Notes under the pieces: model-generated
What the model was told of the DNA's origin: nothing
The model's input: the letters and a program-made list of their open reading frames with translations, nothing else
The model's database searches: none
Translations under genes and position numbers: made by a program
Shown here: positions 29,129 through 39,116 of the stretch, one piece after another
How the letters are laid out: each line of letters begins with the position of its first letter
How positions within the stretch are numbered: the stretch's first letter is position 1
Origin: Candidozyma auris
Lineage: Eukaryota > Ascomycota > Pichiomycetes > Serinales > Metschnikowiaceae
DNA: 64,000 nt
Assembly: GCF_003013715.1 (NCBI RefSeq)
Contig: NC_072812.1
Coordinates: 1,364,001-1,428,000 of the forward strand
Direction of reading: 5' to 3'

Positions 29129-29782
29129 ATGACTATCTTACGGAGCCAGTTGTCATTGGCGAAAAATTTTACAAGACATTTGACAAAGTCGAAGAAGGTT
29201 CCTGTGCAGCTATTGCAGGACTTTCTCCCTCATGGTGTGAAGGGACAGATCATTGATGTCTCACCAGCTTTCATGAGAAATGTTCTTCATGTGGGTAACA
29301 AGGCATGCTATATCACTAAAGAACATGGCCCAAGAATTCCAGTTGTGAAGGGCCAAAAAATCATTCAGCAATCTTCGTCAAAGAAAGAGCCTAAAATTCC
29401 AGAGAAGCCCAAGGACGATACACCTGCATTATCATTAGACGAATTGTCTTCACTTTTCTCCAACATGAAATCCTCTGCGAAATCGAAGGTACAGAGCTTT
29501 AAAGCAACTCCTGATCAAATGGAGCCCCTTGTTGTCGAAATCAAGGAGTCTGTTCCACAAGCTCTAACATTTTCCTTGAAAAGTTCGAAGGCTCCAATTA
29601 CGAAGGCAACTGTGGCAGACCTCATATATAAAACAAGCGGTGTTGAAATTCCTAAAGAAAACATCATGCTAGAAGATCTGAACGGCAAGGTTGTCGGTGA
29701 TGTGAGCGAAGTTGGGGAATACAAATGGATATATACCAGCTCTGGTGGTGAGAGTATCAGAAGACAGATTACATTCTATTAA
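29129..29782 (+). CDS. MRPL50: Mitochondrial ribosomal protein bL9m
   Basis: The 217-residue large-subunit mitoribosomal protein has a basic presequence (1-25). The bL9 signature follows (about 26-55): VPVQLLQDFLPHGVKGQI with the downstream conserved PAFMRN and LHVGNKACY. The C-terminal part is divergent, as in yeast Mrpl50. The ATG at 29129 gives a plausible import signal. Confidence 0.88.
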   Translation: MTILRSQLSLAKNFTRHLTKSKKVPVQLLQDFLPHGVKGQIIDVSPAFMRNVLHVGNKACYITKEHGPRIPVVKGQKIIQQSSSKKEPKIPEKPKDDTPALSLDELSSLFSNMKSSAKSKVQSFKATPDQMEPLVVEIKESVPQALTFSLKSSKAPITKATVADLIYKTSGVEIPKENIMLEDLNGKVVGDVSEVGEYKWIYTSSGGESIRRQITFY

Positions 29783-29896
29783 ACTGTAAATAGATTTAAA
29801 GTGCTAAACATGGAGGTACTGGGTGCGTAGCCTGTTAGGTACAATGTGAAACAACTGGGTGCGAAACTTTGCACCCAAGATATCGAAGTTTTTATC

Positions 29897-30988
29897 ATGC
29901 CAAATCTACAGTACTCAGCAGCTAGTCTGTCAAGGATCCGAAAACCGAAATTTCTGACTAAAAAGAGTCTACTCTCTCCACTCAAGAACAAAAAAAAAGT
30001 AAAACGTGAGGTAGGTCCAAAAGAAGAGGAGAAAAGTGAAGACCGTTTGCAAGTCACTGGCGGCAATGCACACCTAGATTTTCAGCTCAAGGGATATACA
30101 GGGATAGTGGACGCTATTGTAACTGTTGTACATAATCAGTGGGCCGAGCAAACTTGCTTCCATAATCGATATTTCTCTGAGACTTCTTGTGATTCCGCAT
30201 CTGGAAATGATCAACTATTTGCCCTCAGGGGATTATCCATGGAGGCGAAGGCAGATATCATAAAGTACCGTCAACAGCAGCTACCTAGTGGGGGGATGCT
30301 CACCCTAAATCAGCTATATTCAATGTTCATGGAGCAAGGCAACACTTTTGTTGACAGAAGTCTCGAATTGTGTATTCGTGAGGGCCTTGTTAAAAAGTTT
30401 GTGATCACAAATGCGCTGCCAGTGGTGCTGAGGACAGGCAAAGGTGGTCATAATGCAAAGGTCACGTATGGCTATGAGAACATGGAAGTAGTGGTCAAGA
30501 CGGAGCATTACTTGTCTGTAATAGAAGAGATGGCGGAGAACGCGGACAGCTTTACTTCAACTGCACTACATCATTTCCGAGATTTCGTCAAATCTCACTC
30601 TGAATCCTTGTCCATTTCTACAGCAGATATAGCTGCTGACGAACTTTCAGCATTAGTCAAGACAGGTGTGGTCACACTCACATCAAACCACCATAACGAG
30701 ATCAATGTTCACCAATACTCTTTGGCGTATCCTCGATGCGGAACATTTCTAAAAATGATAAACTCAGGCCGTGTTTGGCTCGTCAAGACGCTTAGCAAAA
30801 GCAAGTTTAAGGAATTACTAGAAGAGCAGTTGTTTGAAAAATGGGAAGGTAAGAATAGAGCAAACTTTCGCAAACCATTTTACGGTTATGATTTAATGTG
30901 GATTTTGGCAGACAGTTTGGGTGCTGGAGTGGCAGAGGTATTTATGACCCCAGTCGGGAGGGGATGGCGACTTACGGGAAAAATCTAG
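29897..30988 (+). CDS. STK19 family winged-helix protein
   Basis: The 363-residue protein is from the ATG at 29897 (a frame extension to 29846 adds 17 residues). After a basic N-terminal tail (1-55, a likely nuclear signal and DNA-binding tail), the protein consists of winged-helix repeats matching the STK19 family. The matching segments are LTLNQLYSMFMEQGNTFVDR near 160, LSALVKTGVVTL near 260, and the C-terminal block with CGTFLKMINSGRVWLVKTL and KSKFKELLEEQ. Human STK19 was named a kinase but is a DNA-binding winged-helix factor needed for transcription-coupled repair. No kinase motif is present here. To my knowledge S. cerevisiae has no clear orthologue, so its presence here is notable. 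Confidence 0.8.
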   Translation: MPNLQYSAASLSRIRKPKFLTKKSLLSPLKNKKKVKREVGPKEEEKSEDRLQVTGGNAHLDFQLKGYTGIVDAIVTVVHNQWAEQTCFHNRYFSETSCDSASGNDQLFALRGLSMEAKADIIKYRQQQLPSGGMLTLNQLYSMFMEQGNTFVDRSLELCIREGLVKKFVITNALPVVLRTGKGGHNAKVTYGYENMEVVVKTEHYLSVIEEMAENADSFTSTALHHFRDFVKSHSESLSISTADIAADELSALVKTGVVTLTSNHHNEINVHQYSLAYPRCGTFLKMINSGRVWLVKTLSKSKFKELLEEQLFEKWEGKNRANFRKPFYGYDLMWILADSLGAGVAEVFMTPVGRGWRLTGKI

Positions 30989-31049
30989 ATTTTTAAAAAG
31001 AAAAAAAAAAAATGTAATGTCCGTACATGATGCGTACCGAAGAAGCAGA

Positions 31050-32213
31050 TCAACTTCTAACCTTCATCTTCTTCATGGCCTTTCTCTGTCTTCTTTCCTG
31101 TGCTCTCTTCTCGGCTTTCATTTGCTCATCCTTGGACATATTCCTGAAGCTTTCTCTTTGTTGTCTTTTCAACTTAGCCTTCTCTTCGGCTTCTTCCTCT
31201 TTCTTGAGTTCCTCCTGAGCTTTTTCAATCTTTTGAATCTCCTGTTCTCTGTTTTTCACAATCTTTTTGATGGCCTCGGGTCTAAAAGTGATCTTCTTCT
31301 CAGCCATCTGGTCAATGACATCGAAGACAGCACCAAGAAGGTCGGAAACCTCCTTCAACTCCTCTTTACCAGTTGGTAAGTTCAAGGACAAAACAACTCT
31401 ACGACGTGGAAGCAAGTTGCGAACGTGCTCAGGTCTCTCGTTTGGTTGGTCGGTGAAAGCGAGGTATCTTACGTAGGAGGCCATGCCTAGCTTAATTGAT
31501 GAGGCAAGTTTTTCAGTAAAAGTCTTTTCGTGGAAGTCATTGACTTCACTCATGAATACAAAAGATTCTGGAAGTTTTTCGGAGTCGAGTGTCTTCGTCA
31601 AAGCCAAGAAATAGTTGAACTTTCTGTAATCACTCATACCCAACTTAGAGACAATAGCGCTGATGAAATTTTCGTAGTCTGCAGAGGGAAAGATGACAAT
31701 TTCAGCTCTGTCCTTCGGTGCTGGAACAGAGTCAGTAAAAAAGCTAAATCCACTCTCCATGAACCACAAAAATATGTTTTGTCTTGGAGCCAATCTAAAC
31801 GTGATGTTCACTTTAGCGATATTCTCACGCCCTGTGGCGTAGGAGGAGTATGCTTCAGCACTGTCCTTGATATACAACTTTCCATCACCGACGCCAAATT
31901 GGTAAAAGTTATCATCAAACACATCCTTTACACCGGCGAGAAACTTTGTCACTTTGCTATGGTTGTACAAGTCACCACCTTTGTACACAATGATGAATAG
32001 TAAAGTAAATGCCACGGTGAAGATCTCCATACGCCAGTCGGCGATCTTGACCCTCTCAAGCAAAGACATGGACGTCAATTCATCCAAAGTGTACGCAGTG
32101 TACAACTTTCTATATGTTAGTAGAATTACCGGTGTTGTCTAATATTGTACATACTTTGGGGTACCATCGGCATTGAGAAGCCCGAATTTGACGTAATTCA
32201 CAATTGCGTCCAT
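31050..32213 (-). CDS. CCDC47-like ER membrane protein (DUF1682), spliced
   Basis: This is a two-exon gene: exon 1 at 32213-32155 and exon 2 at 32109-31050, 372 residues. Exon 1 encodes MDAIVNYVKFGLLNADGTPK. The junction continues in frame as KKLYTAYTLDELTS. A single membrane helix (about residues 47-63, MEIFTVAFTLLFIIVYK) is followed by a cytosolic DUF1682 domain (to about 290). The C-terminal tail is a long, highly charged Lys/Glu/Arg coiled coil. This is the layout of CCDC47 (calumin), a subunit of the PAT/multipass translocon that chaperones multi-spanning membrane proteins. An unspliced reading would start at a TTG and lose the N-terminus. Confidence 0.82.
32110..32154 (-). other. Intron of the CCDC47-like gene
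   Basis: A 45-nt intron with consensus donor GTATGT (32154-32149), branch motif TACTAAC and acceptor ATAG (G at 32110). Removing it restores one open frame with the upstream ATG. The branch-to-acceptor distance is very short. Confidence 0.85.
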
Positions 32214-32540
32214 CTTCACTACGACAAAATTGAACAGGCGTTCTCGAGATTTTGTCCAGCATTTACTTTGTCCTGCACAAACTATACAGGCCTTGCCAGA
32301 GGACGAAACTTCTACGTGATGTAGCTTTAGTATCGAACAAGTTCTATTGAAATATCTCGTTTGTGCTATTGTGAGGAAAATGAATGAAAGATATGAGAAT
32401 GTGCTCACCATTTTGAGGCATGCATCACCATTCTCAAGGGCGTGTCTAAGTTAGCAGTAGTCGTATATCGAGAACAACCTTCAAGCGTGATTAGTTCAGA
32501 CCTACTTGTCAAGTTTGAGTTGGGTATCAATTGATGAAGT

Positions 32541-33167
32541 TTATTCCTTCCTTCTTTTGTTACCAGGTTCCTCGTTTTCCTTGTACTGCGCCAAACCGTC
32601 TCTTACGGCAGACGTAACAAGCTCTCTCAAAGCCTCCTCTGGATTTTCACTGTTCACAATAGCCTCTAACTTCTTTCTTCTCTCCTCATCCATCTCACCA
32701 TCGCCCTGATCGGCTTCCATTGTATAACGTATCTGGTGCCCATCAACATTACCTGGATATGGGAGGTTGTCCAATACTGAAGAAGTGAGCTCTTCGTGAG
32801 TGAGAGATCGTAGATACTTAGCCAACTCAGGAAACTCTCCTTCTTCCTCGATATACTGCGCTGCGGTTTGTCCCTCCGAATTTTTGATCTTATAGTCCGC
32901 CTTCAACTCCTCAACCATGGCTCTAGCCGTGCTTAGATCTTCAACATGATGCAAAGGAGTGTCACCTTCGTTATCCTGAATGTTGATGTCACCACCCTTG
33001 CCTAAAAGGTATCGAAGAAGGTCGAGATGACCATATGAAGCAGCGGCGTGAATAGGCGTATATCCATTAGGATCTTTGGAGTTGGGAGACATTCCGCCAG
33101 ACTCTACCAAGTTCTTTACGACATTTCGGTCGTTATCGGCGGCAGCTACCCAGATGTTCGATACCAT
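32541..33167 (-). CDS. Ankyrin-repeat protein, YCR051W-like
   Basis: The 208-residue protein, from the ATG at 33167 (MVSNIWVAAADND), has two to three ankyrin repeats at residues 4-100 (NGYTPIHAAASYGHLDLLRY and EGDTPLHHVED are the clearest). An acidic/helical C-terminal region follows and ends in a basic KRRKE. The arrangement, with the tail DGLAQYKENEEPGNKRRKE, is that of the conserved but poorly characterised yeast protein Ycr051w. An upstream in-frame extension (to 33251) is discounted because it is Cys/His-rich and unlike the family. Confidence 0.75.
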   Translation of the reverse strand: MVSNIWVAAADNDRNVVKNLVESGGMSPNSKDPNGYTPIHAAASYGHLDLLRYLLGKGGDINIQDNEGDTPLHHVEDLSTARAMVEELKADYKIKNSEGQTAAQYIEEEGEFPELAKYLRSLTHEELTSSVLDNLPYPGNVDGHQIRYTMEADQGDGEMDEERRKKLEAIVNSENPEEALRELVTSAVRDGLAQYKENEEPGNKRRKE

Positions 33168-33456
33168 GATGAAATGATCGAAGTGATGGATTGTGCTGAT
33201 CGTGAGGTTCCGGCAGATATACACCTCTTCGCATAAGGACATATCTGCCACATTGAAGTATGTGATAGATCCTTAATGAAGATATCCTCCACTAGTATCA
33301 CGTCTGCAGCTCAGCCTTAAATTCTAAGAAATTCATAGTTATCATGTCACATTTTCTTTGAATTTGTTGCAAGCAAAGGTTCGCCCGCCCCCACACATCA
33401 AGGCGGTGAAAAATGCCTGCATAGGTTCTTACACCTGGAAGACACTATTCTTTAGC

Positions 33457-34146
33457 ATGGTGGAAGAACAATCTGCGTTGAAGACGTCTCCGCCCGAGAA
33501 ACTCAGTGGCTTTGAATGGTGGAGACGTTCTTTGCTGTATAGAACAGGTTTGGGAATGTCTGACCAAGAGAGAGCTCAGCTTGAACATGACTACAGAGAA
33601 AAGCATATGAACAGAAATTGTGGTCTGTGTGAAGAAAACAGAGACTGGATGCTTCGGTACTCGCCTAGTGTGAGGTTCATGATGGATCACGTTAACAAGG
33701 TCGGTGGAAACTTGAGCACAAGTAACATCATCTGCAATAAATGTGACGATTTAAAAGGCGGCGGTTTTCATCCCAAGTATGGTATTTTGTTGTGTTCAAA
33801 CTGGATCCAGGATAAATATCAATTAGAAGATATCTTGACTCACGAGCTTGTTCATGCCTATGATCATCTCAAATTCAATGTTGATCTCACGAATTTGAAA
33901 CACCATGCATGTACTGAGATTCGAGCATCGATGCTAAGTGGTGAATGCCGTATGACAAAAGAGTTGATGAAGACAGGACTAAGCGGATTTTCAGGAAAGT
34001 TTCAAGATTGCATCAAGCGAAGAGCAATTATCTCAGTGGCAGCCAATCCAAATTGCAAGGATGAGAAAGTCGCCGAAGAAGTTGTGAATACAGTTTGGCA
34101 ATCCTGTTTTAACGATACAAGACCATTTGAAAGGGTGTATCGTTAA
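33457..34146 (+). CDS. ATP23: Mitochondrial inner-membrane protease/chaperone Atp23
   Basis: The 229-residue intermembrane-space metalloprotease has the zinc site HELVH at residues 129-133 (His 129, Glu 130, His 133). Conserved Cys residues (CGLC near 60, CNKC near 90, CTEIR, SGEC, then C-terminal ones) are oxidised on Mia40-dependent import. Atp23 processes the precursor of Atp6 and assists its assembly into the F1Fo synthase. Length matches S. cerevisiae Atp23 (227). I use the ATG at 33457; the frame opens further upstream but from a TTG. Confidence 0.95.
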   Translation: MVEEQSALKTSPPEKLSGFEWWRRSLLYRTGLGMSDQERAQLEHDYREKHMNRNCGLCEENRDWMLRYSPSVRFMMDHVNKVGGNLSTSNIICNKCDDLKGGGFHPKYGILLCSNWIQDKYQLEDILTHELVHAYDHLKFNVDLTNLKHHACTEIRASMLSGECRMTKELMKTGLSGFSGKFQDCIKRRAIISVAANPNCKDEKVAEEVVNTVWQSCFNDTRPFERVYR

Positions 34147-34931
34147 TTGTAAATAGTTTTCAGTGCTCTAACAGCGCTCTATGAAACTGCTCTTTTAGAT
34201 TAGATCATTTAACAATTGTGCTCAAGACTACTATCATCCTGGTTTGATCTCTCGACTCGAACTTCATTTCAAACAGTGTCTGGCACTGCTCAAGTTCCGA
34301 AGATTGCGTGTACCAGTAGTATTGTGATATCTCTACTTCTGCCCAACTTGTTTATACAGATACCATGCTGAAAACAGTCAATCCATTACGATGTTTGAAG
34401 TCGTGAAGGGTGCCAAGCTGGAGGCTGCAAACTCCATTAGCAATTCGGAAACTGCGTCTCACGTCAATCTTTCACCACCCAATAACGGCATCATGGGGAG
34501 CTTTAATGAGGTATGAATCAAACGCCCACAAAAAATGAATGATGCCCCTAGTTGGCTTTGAACCAATTCTTCGCCACCCGGTAATTCGGAATCTTCGGAA
34601 CCGTATGATGTAGTGGAATCGCGCATAGAAGGTGACACTTCACCCAGTGCAGCCACCAGCAGCATATGAGACATGATGATTCCAAAAATCCGCGTAGTTC
34701 GTGATCTCGTGTATGATGACTATTCCGACCGAATAACCGTTTCGCTCCCCGTAATTCCCGACGCTTTATGCAAATGCTCCAATACTTGCTATGCGCCGAT
34801 GTAGGACACCTTGAGCAAGGCCAGGGCCTGCAGAATGCTTGTGCTACGGCAAGTGGAACTTACCACTCCAACATCATCCGATGGGCAATTTGTACTTCTT
34901 TCAATATTTATAAATTAGGCAAAAAACGACC
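34147..34931. other. Intergenic, ATP23 to ARE2
   Basis: The 785-bp spacer holds short frames with Ser/Pro-rich content on both strands (around 34391-34520 and 34459-34674). None has a recognisable motif or convincing splice sites, so I leave it unannotated. An AT-rich stretch with TATTTATAAAT precedes the ARE2 ATG. Confidence 0.4.
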
Positions 34932-36725
34932 ATGGTGAAGCGGTCTGAAACAGAAGACAACTTGGAGAAGATCTCCAATCGGGCAGAGAATCCCAGAATG
35001 CCTTTGTCCTCAGATTTTTATAACTCCGACCTATCAAGCCTGCCTTCCAGTACTGAGGTTACTGGCCTTGCTGAAGAGAAGGTGCATCTTGACGAGATTA
35101 GACAGCTTGATGAATCCAAAGAGGCAAGTGATTTGAGACGAAGGAAAGTCGAACCAAGAAAAGTAGTTTCCGATGACAAATTGCGGTCCTTGGACCATAA
35201 GCAGATAGAGAGCATCTTCCTGACGCTCAACTCAGTATATCACCAGCGATTGGAAAGAAATAAGAGGAAGGGTAACATTTTCAAGTCTAGCTTCGCAGAT
35301 CTAAGCGCCGACTCTACTCAGTATACCATTTTAGATTCCCCGCAAGTCAAGGATTCTCAGTTCTACGGCTTCTTTATCCTATTCTGGCTCGCCACTGCTT
35401 TTTTCATCTTGAAGGATGCCCTTCATGCAATCCTCGAGGATGGTCTTTTTATCTACAAAGCTCCAGTGTTCAAGATTTTTGTTGCTGGTCTTCCTAAGAT
35501 TGCTTTCACCGATGCACTCATGTATTTGAGCATCTTCTTTGCTTACTTTGTCCAAAACTTGTGTCTAAATGGACATATTACTTGGACGGGTGCAGGCTGG
35601 ATTATTATGTCTGTTTATGAACTTGGCTTTTTCATCTTCTGGATTGGCTACCTCTTATTTTTTGACTTCCAGTGGATTGGAAGAGTCTTTCTTGTGCTTC
35701 ATATGTTCGTGCTTCTCATGAAGATGCACTCTTACGCATTCTACAATGGATACCTCTGGCAAATTTTGTTGGAATTACAGTTTTCTGAGCAGTACTTGAC
35801 GAGGTTGAACAATAAAGAATGCAAGATTCCTGATAAATTCGAGGAGGATAAATTAAGAAAACTTCTCGCCGAGAGCATTGCATTCTGTCGTTTTGAGTTA
35901 CTTCATCAGTCTGTTGCAATTGGAAAGGAAGATGAGGTAGACCCTCAGACATTGAAACGGAGCTTGCACAAATTACAGGCTGACGAGCTGATCAAGTTCC
36001 CTCAAAACATCACTTTCAAAAACTTCTTCACTTTTACCATGTTTCCGACTGTTGTGTATGAGCTTGTGTTTCCAAGAACTCAGCGCATTCGTAAAAGCTT
36101 CTTGTTGGAAAAAGTCATTGCGATTTTTGGGATAATCTCCATCATGCTTTTCGTCGCCGAGTATGCCATATACCCTCTTGTAATGAGATCAATTGAGTTA
36201 CGCAGCAATAATCTCAATTCCATTGATTATACTGCTGCTTACGTGCTTTTTGTTGTGGACATGATCCCACCTTTCATGGTTGAGTATCTTTTAGTATTCT
36301 ACTTGATTTGGGATGCAATATTAAATGCAATTGGTGAGCTTAGCTACTACGGCGATCGTGATTTTTACGGACCTTGGTGGTCATGTGTGGACTGGTTCGA
36401 GTACGCCAGATTATGGAACAAGCCTGTCCATCGCTTCTTGCTTAGACATGTCTATCACTCGTCCATTAGTGCTTTCAGGTTGAATAAGTCACAGGCAAAT
36501 TTAGTCACTTTCGTTATATCCAGCTTCATCCATGAGTTGGTTATGTATGCGATTTTTCAACGATTAAGAGGTTATTTGTGGCTATTCCAAATGAGTCAGA
36601 TTCCGTTGGTAATGATTAGCAGAACCAACTATTTGAGGGATAAGAAGGTACTCGGAAATGCTATATGCTGGATTGGTTTTACTTCTGGACCAGCCATAAT
36701 ATGTACACTATACTTGATATTCTAG
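34932..36725 (+). CDS. ARE2: Sterol O-acyltransferase (MBOAT), Are2-like
   Basis: A 597-residue ER enzyme that esterifies sterols with fatty acyl-CoA for lipid-droplet storage. The N-terminal about 130 residues are hydrophilic. About nine membrane helices follow. The family motif FYGPWWSCVDWFEYAR (from residue 478; the usual form is FYxDWWN) is followed by the catalytic His in SSFIHELV (His 534). The NKPVHRFLLRHVYH segment is typical of Are1/Are2. CUG-clade yeasts usually have one such gene, so the Are2 name is by convention. Confidence 0.93.
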   Translation: MVKRSETEDNLEKISNRAENPRMPLSSDFYNSDLSSLPSSTEVTGLAEEKVHLDEIRQLDESKEASDLRRRKVEPRKVVSDDKLRSLDHKQIESIFLTLNSVYHQRLERNKRKGNIFKSSFADLSADSTQYTILDSPQVKDSQFYGFFILFWLATAFFILKDALHAILEDGLFIYKAPVFKIFVAGLPKIAFTDALMYLSIFFAYFVQNLCLNGHITWTGAGWIIMSVYELGFFIFWIGYLLFFDFQWIGRVFLVLHMFVLLMKMHSYAFYNGYLWQILLELQFSEQYLTRLNNKECKIPDKFEEDKLRKLLAESIAFCRFELLHQSVAIGKEDEVDPQTLKRSLHKLQADELIKFPQNITFKNFFTFTMFPTVVYELVFPRTQRIRKSFLLEKVIAIFGIISIMLFVAEYAIYPLVMRSIELRSNNLNSIDYTAAYVLFVVDMIPPFMVEYLLVFYLIWDAILNAIGELSYYGDRDFYGPWWSCVDWFEYARLWNKPVHRFLLRHVYHSSISAFRLNKSQANLVTFVISSFIHELVMYAIFQRLRGYLWLFQMSQIPLVMISRTNYLRDKKVLGNAICWIGFTSGPAIICTLYLIF

Positions 36726-36881
36726 ATTATTTTACGGCTTATGAATTGAAAAATTGAAACTTGCAATGTCTACCCCGTTTTGGTTGCAAAAAATGTGTAG
36801 CCTGTATGATGTGCGCAAGGCTTGAAAGAATTTGTTGATATCACTGTATACTCATCTCTCCAACGCCAACTCCCTACCCTC

Positions 36882-37691
36882 ATGTCCAGACCTGAAGAGA
36901 TCGCCCCACCTGAGGTATTTTATAATGATACTGAATCATATAAGTACACGTCTTCCTCTCGTGTACAGCACATTCAAGCTAAGATGACTCTAAGGGCCCT
37001 TGAGCTTCTAAATCTCGATCCACAAAGACCACACTTCATCCTAGATCTAGGATGTGGGTCTGGGCTTTCAGGTGAGATTCTTACAGAGGAAGGTTACAAC
37101 TGGATTGGCATGGATATATCGCCTAGTATGTTGGCTTCTGCTCTAGATAGGGATGTTGAGGGCGACCTTTTTTTGGCTGACCTAGGGAATGGAATTCCAT
37201 TTAGGGCAGAAACTTTTGACGCTGTAATTTCTATTTCAGTCATTCAATGGTTATGTAATGCTGATACAGCCGGCGTTGACCCAAAAAAGAGACTTTTACG
37301 ATTTTTCAATACGTTATTTGCATCGATGGTGAGAGGAGGGAAGTTCGTTGCGCAATTCTACCCTATGAACGACACCCAGACACAGAACATCCTTGAAGCT
37401 GCTAAAGTCGCAGGTTTTGCCGGAGGGTTGGTTATTGATGATCCAGAGTCCAAGAGAAACAAAAAGTTTTACCTTGTTCTTTCTGCCGGTCAGTCCGAAA
37501 GAGCATTGAACTTAGCAGGAGCCCAAATGGAAGCCGACGACAAGACCAAGAAGCTCAGCAGCAAGATGAAGAAGAGTCTAGAGTCTAGAAAAGAATACAT
37601 CAATAGGAAGAAGGAATTAATGAGAAGAAGAGGACGTACCGTTGCGCATGACTCGAAATTCACGGCGAGAAAGAGACGTCCTCGGTTCTGA
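36882..37691 (+). CDS. BUD23: 18S rRNA (guanine-N7) methyltransferase Bud23
   Basis: A 269-residue class I SAM-dependent methyltransferase that modifies a conserved G in the 18S rRNA P-site region, with Trm112 as partner. The N-terminal PEEIAPPEVFYNDTESYKY is a Bud23 signature. The SAM-binding motif I is LDLGCGSGLSGE. The post-motif WIGMDISPSML and ISVIQWLCNAD follow. The C-terminal WBS-type tail is Lys/Arg-rich (about 225-269) and serves in nucleolar targeting. The ATG at 36882 is the first Met of the conserved start; upstream codons in frame begin at TTG only. Confidence 0.95.
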   Translation: MSRPEEIAPPEVFYNDTESYKYTSSSRVQHIQAKMTLRALELLNLDPQRPHFILDLGCGSGLSGEILTEEGYNWIGMDISPSMLASALDRDVEGDLFLADLGNGIPFRAETFDAVISISVIQWLCNADTAGVDPKKRLLRFFNTLFASMVRGGKFVAQFYPMNDTQTQNILEAAKVAGFAGGLVIDDPESKRNKKFYLVLSAGQSERALNLAGAQMEADDKTKKLSSKMKKSLESRKEYINRKKELMRRRGRTVAHDSKFTARKRRPRF

Positions 37692-37887
37692 AAGCCCCCT
37701 CCATGTATACCTAGTATCTAGCATCTATCTTCACAAGATTTTTAGAAAAGATTGATCCTCCCATCATCAAATAAGCCTGCATTAGGATGGAAATTTTTTG
37801 CATCTCTTTACCTCGTTGTGTGTACTGCATAGCCGCGTACGACTAGTAGAAAAATTGAAACTTCAACCATTGCTCAACTAAAGGCAG

Positions 37888-38449
37888 ATGCTTCAAGACG
37901 GAATACATGGGTTGAGGCTTTATGCGTTGTCTCTAGCCAGGCGAGCTTACTCTATTGCTGCTCCAATGAGTCGTGCCAAAGAAAGTATGTGTGCCAAAGC
38001 ATCTATTTATTTTTATTACTCGAATACTAACCACAGCTGTTTACCAGCCCCTTCCCAAAAAAAGGAATGGTGAAAATGCCATCAAATTTTTGCATAAACA
38101 GCTCCTTGAAAAGTACGATCCTACAGGAAAAAGATCAGCTTTGGTGGCTCCTGGAGGTTTGAGAGCTGGTGATGTAATCAAGGTTACCTACAAAGATAGA
38201 AACACTGTGCTTGGTCAGTTAATCGGCATCAAGAGAGGTAACTACAACGTTGGAACTAATCTTCATATTAGGAACAAGATGACCAGAATCGGTGTCGAGA
38301 TGAGAGTTCCATTGTTCAGCCCCAACATCAAGAATATCGAGGTCGTCTCGAGACCTAAATCTTACCCATCAAGACACAAGCAGTTCTACATCAGAAATAA
38401 CAGACTTGACGTCGGAGATTTGGAGGTCAACCTCAAAATTAAAAGCTAA
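37888..38449 (+). CDS. IMG1: Mitochondrial ribosomal protein bL19m (Img1), spliced
   Basis: Two exons: 37888-37984 and 38037-38449, 169 residues, the same length as S. cerevisiae Img1. Exon 1 encodes a basic presequence (MLQDGIHGLRLYALSLARR). After splicing the protein reads SRAKETVYQPLPKKRNGENA and continues into the L19 domain (LRAGDVIKVTYKDRNTVLGQ, then FSPNIKNIEVV). Img1 is needed for mitochondrial translation and so for maintenance of the mitochondrial genome. A reading that ignores the intron would give two truncated frames. Confidence 0.93.
37985..38036 (+). other. Intron of IMG1
   Basis: A 52-nt intron with donor GTATGT at 37985, branch TACTAAC at 38025-38031 and acceptor CACAG ending at 38036. 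Splicing joins phase-1 codons and yields one open frame. Confidence 0.9.
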
Positions 38450-38486
38450 TTAGCTCACCTCATTATTTCAATTGTATATAGAAAAT

Positions 38487-38810
38487 TTAGTTTAGATCCT
38501 CGAGCTTCTTGGATAGCTTTGAAGCAAAGTCATGGCGGAAGCCTGGGGATAAGGTATCTATGAGTGCTTCAAACGTAGGATAGAATTGAGATTTACCAAG
38601 CTCGTGCCATCCAGCAACGCAGACCGCCACTTTGAAGTAGACACCTTCTTTGGTCTTGATGCTAATGTGCGACCGGTTTTTTCTTTTCAACGCTTTGGCA
38701 TATAAATCATAGCCTTCGATCTGGATATCTTTGTATAAGTGGAGACTACACTCCGGAAAGTACAGTTCATATTCTTTGAACAAAGTTTTCAACTCTTTAT
38801 GGGAATCCAT
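38487..38810 (-). CDS. GSKIP-domain protein
   Basis: The 107-residue protein is from the ATG at 38810 (MDSHKELKTL); a 25-residue upstream extension is Phe-rich and unlike the family. The C-terminal half (FYPTFEALIDTLSPGFRHDF) matches the core of the GSKIP domain, in which the stretch TLSPxYRxxF is the best conserved part. Animal GSKIP binds GSK3 and PKA anchoring partners, and the same fold occurs at the start of CLU proteins. A stand-alone GSKIP protein in a yeast is little studied. Here it is convergent with IMG1. Confidence 0.7.
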   Translation of the reverse strand: MDSHKELKTLFKEYELYFPECSLHLYKDIQIEGYDLYAKALKRKNRSHISIKTKEGVYFKVAVCVAGWHELGKSQFYPTFEALIDTLSPGFRHDFASKLSKKLEDLN

Positions 38811-39116
38811 CGGAAGTAGTTTACGGGAGCAGAAGAAAAAAAAAGATAGCGCTCTGAATAGTCTGTAGCCACAACTGATTCCCAACGCTCCATGTAGGTG
38901 TCAACGCCAGGCGCCCAGCAACGTGCTAATCTCTCTACGCTTTTGCCGTCTACTAGCTCCAATCGACGTGGTTAAAGATCACGCTGACTTATTTCGGAGG
39001 ACGGATAGGCGATTTGATGTTGAGGAAACAAAAAATTGTGCGACATCGAGGGCACATTTATATTCATCACTAGTGCGGGTAACCATTATCACAGGAATTT
39101 TCCAACCCTCCTCCCA

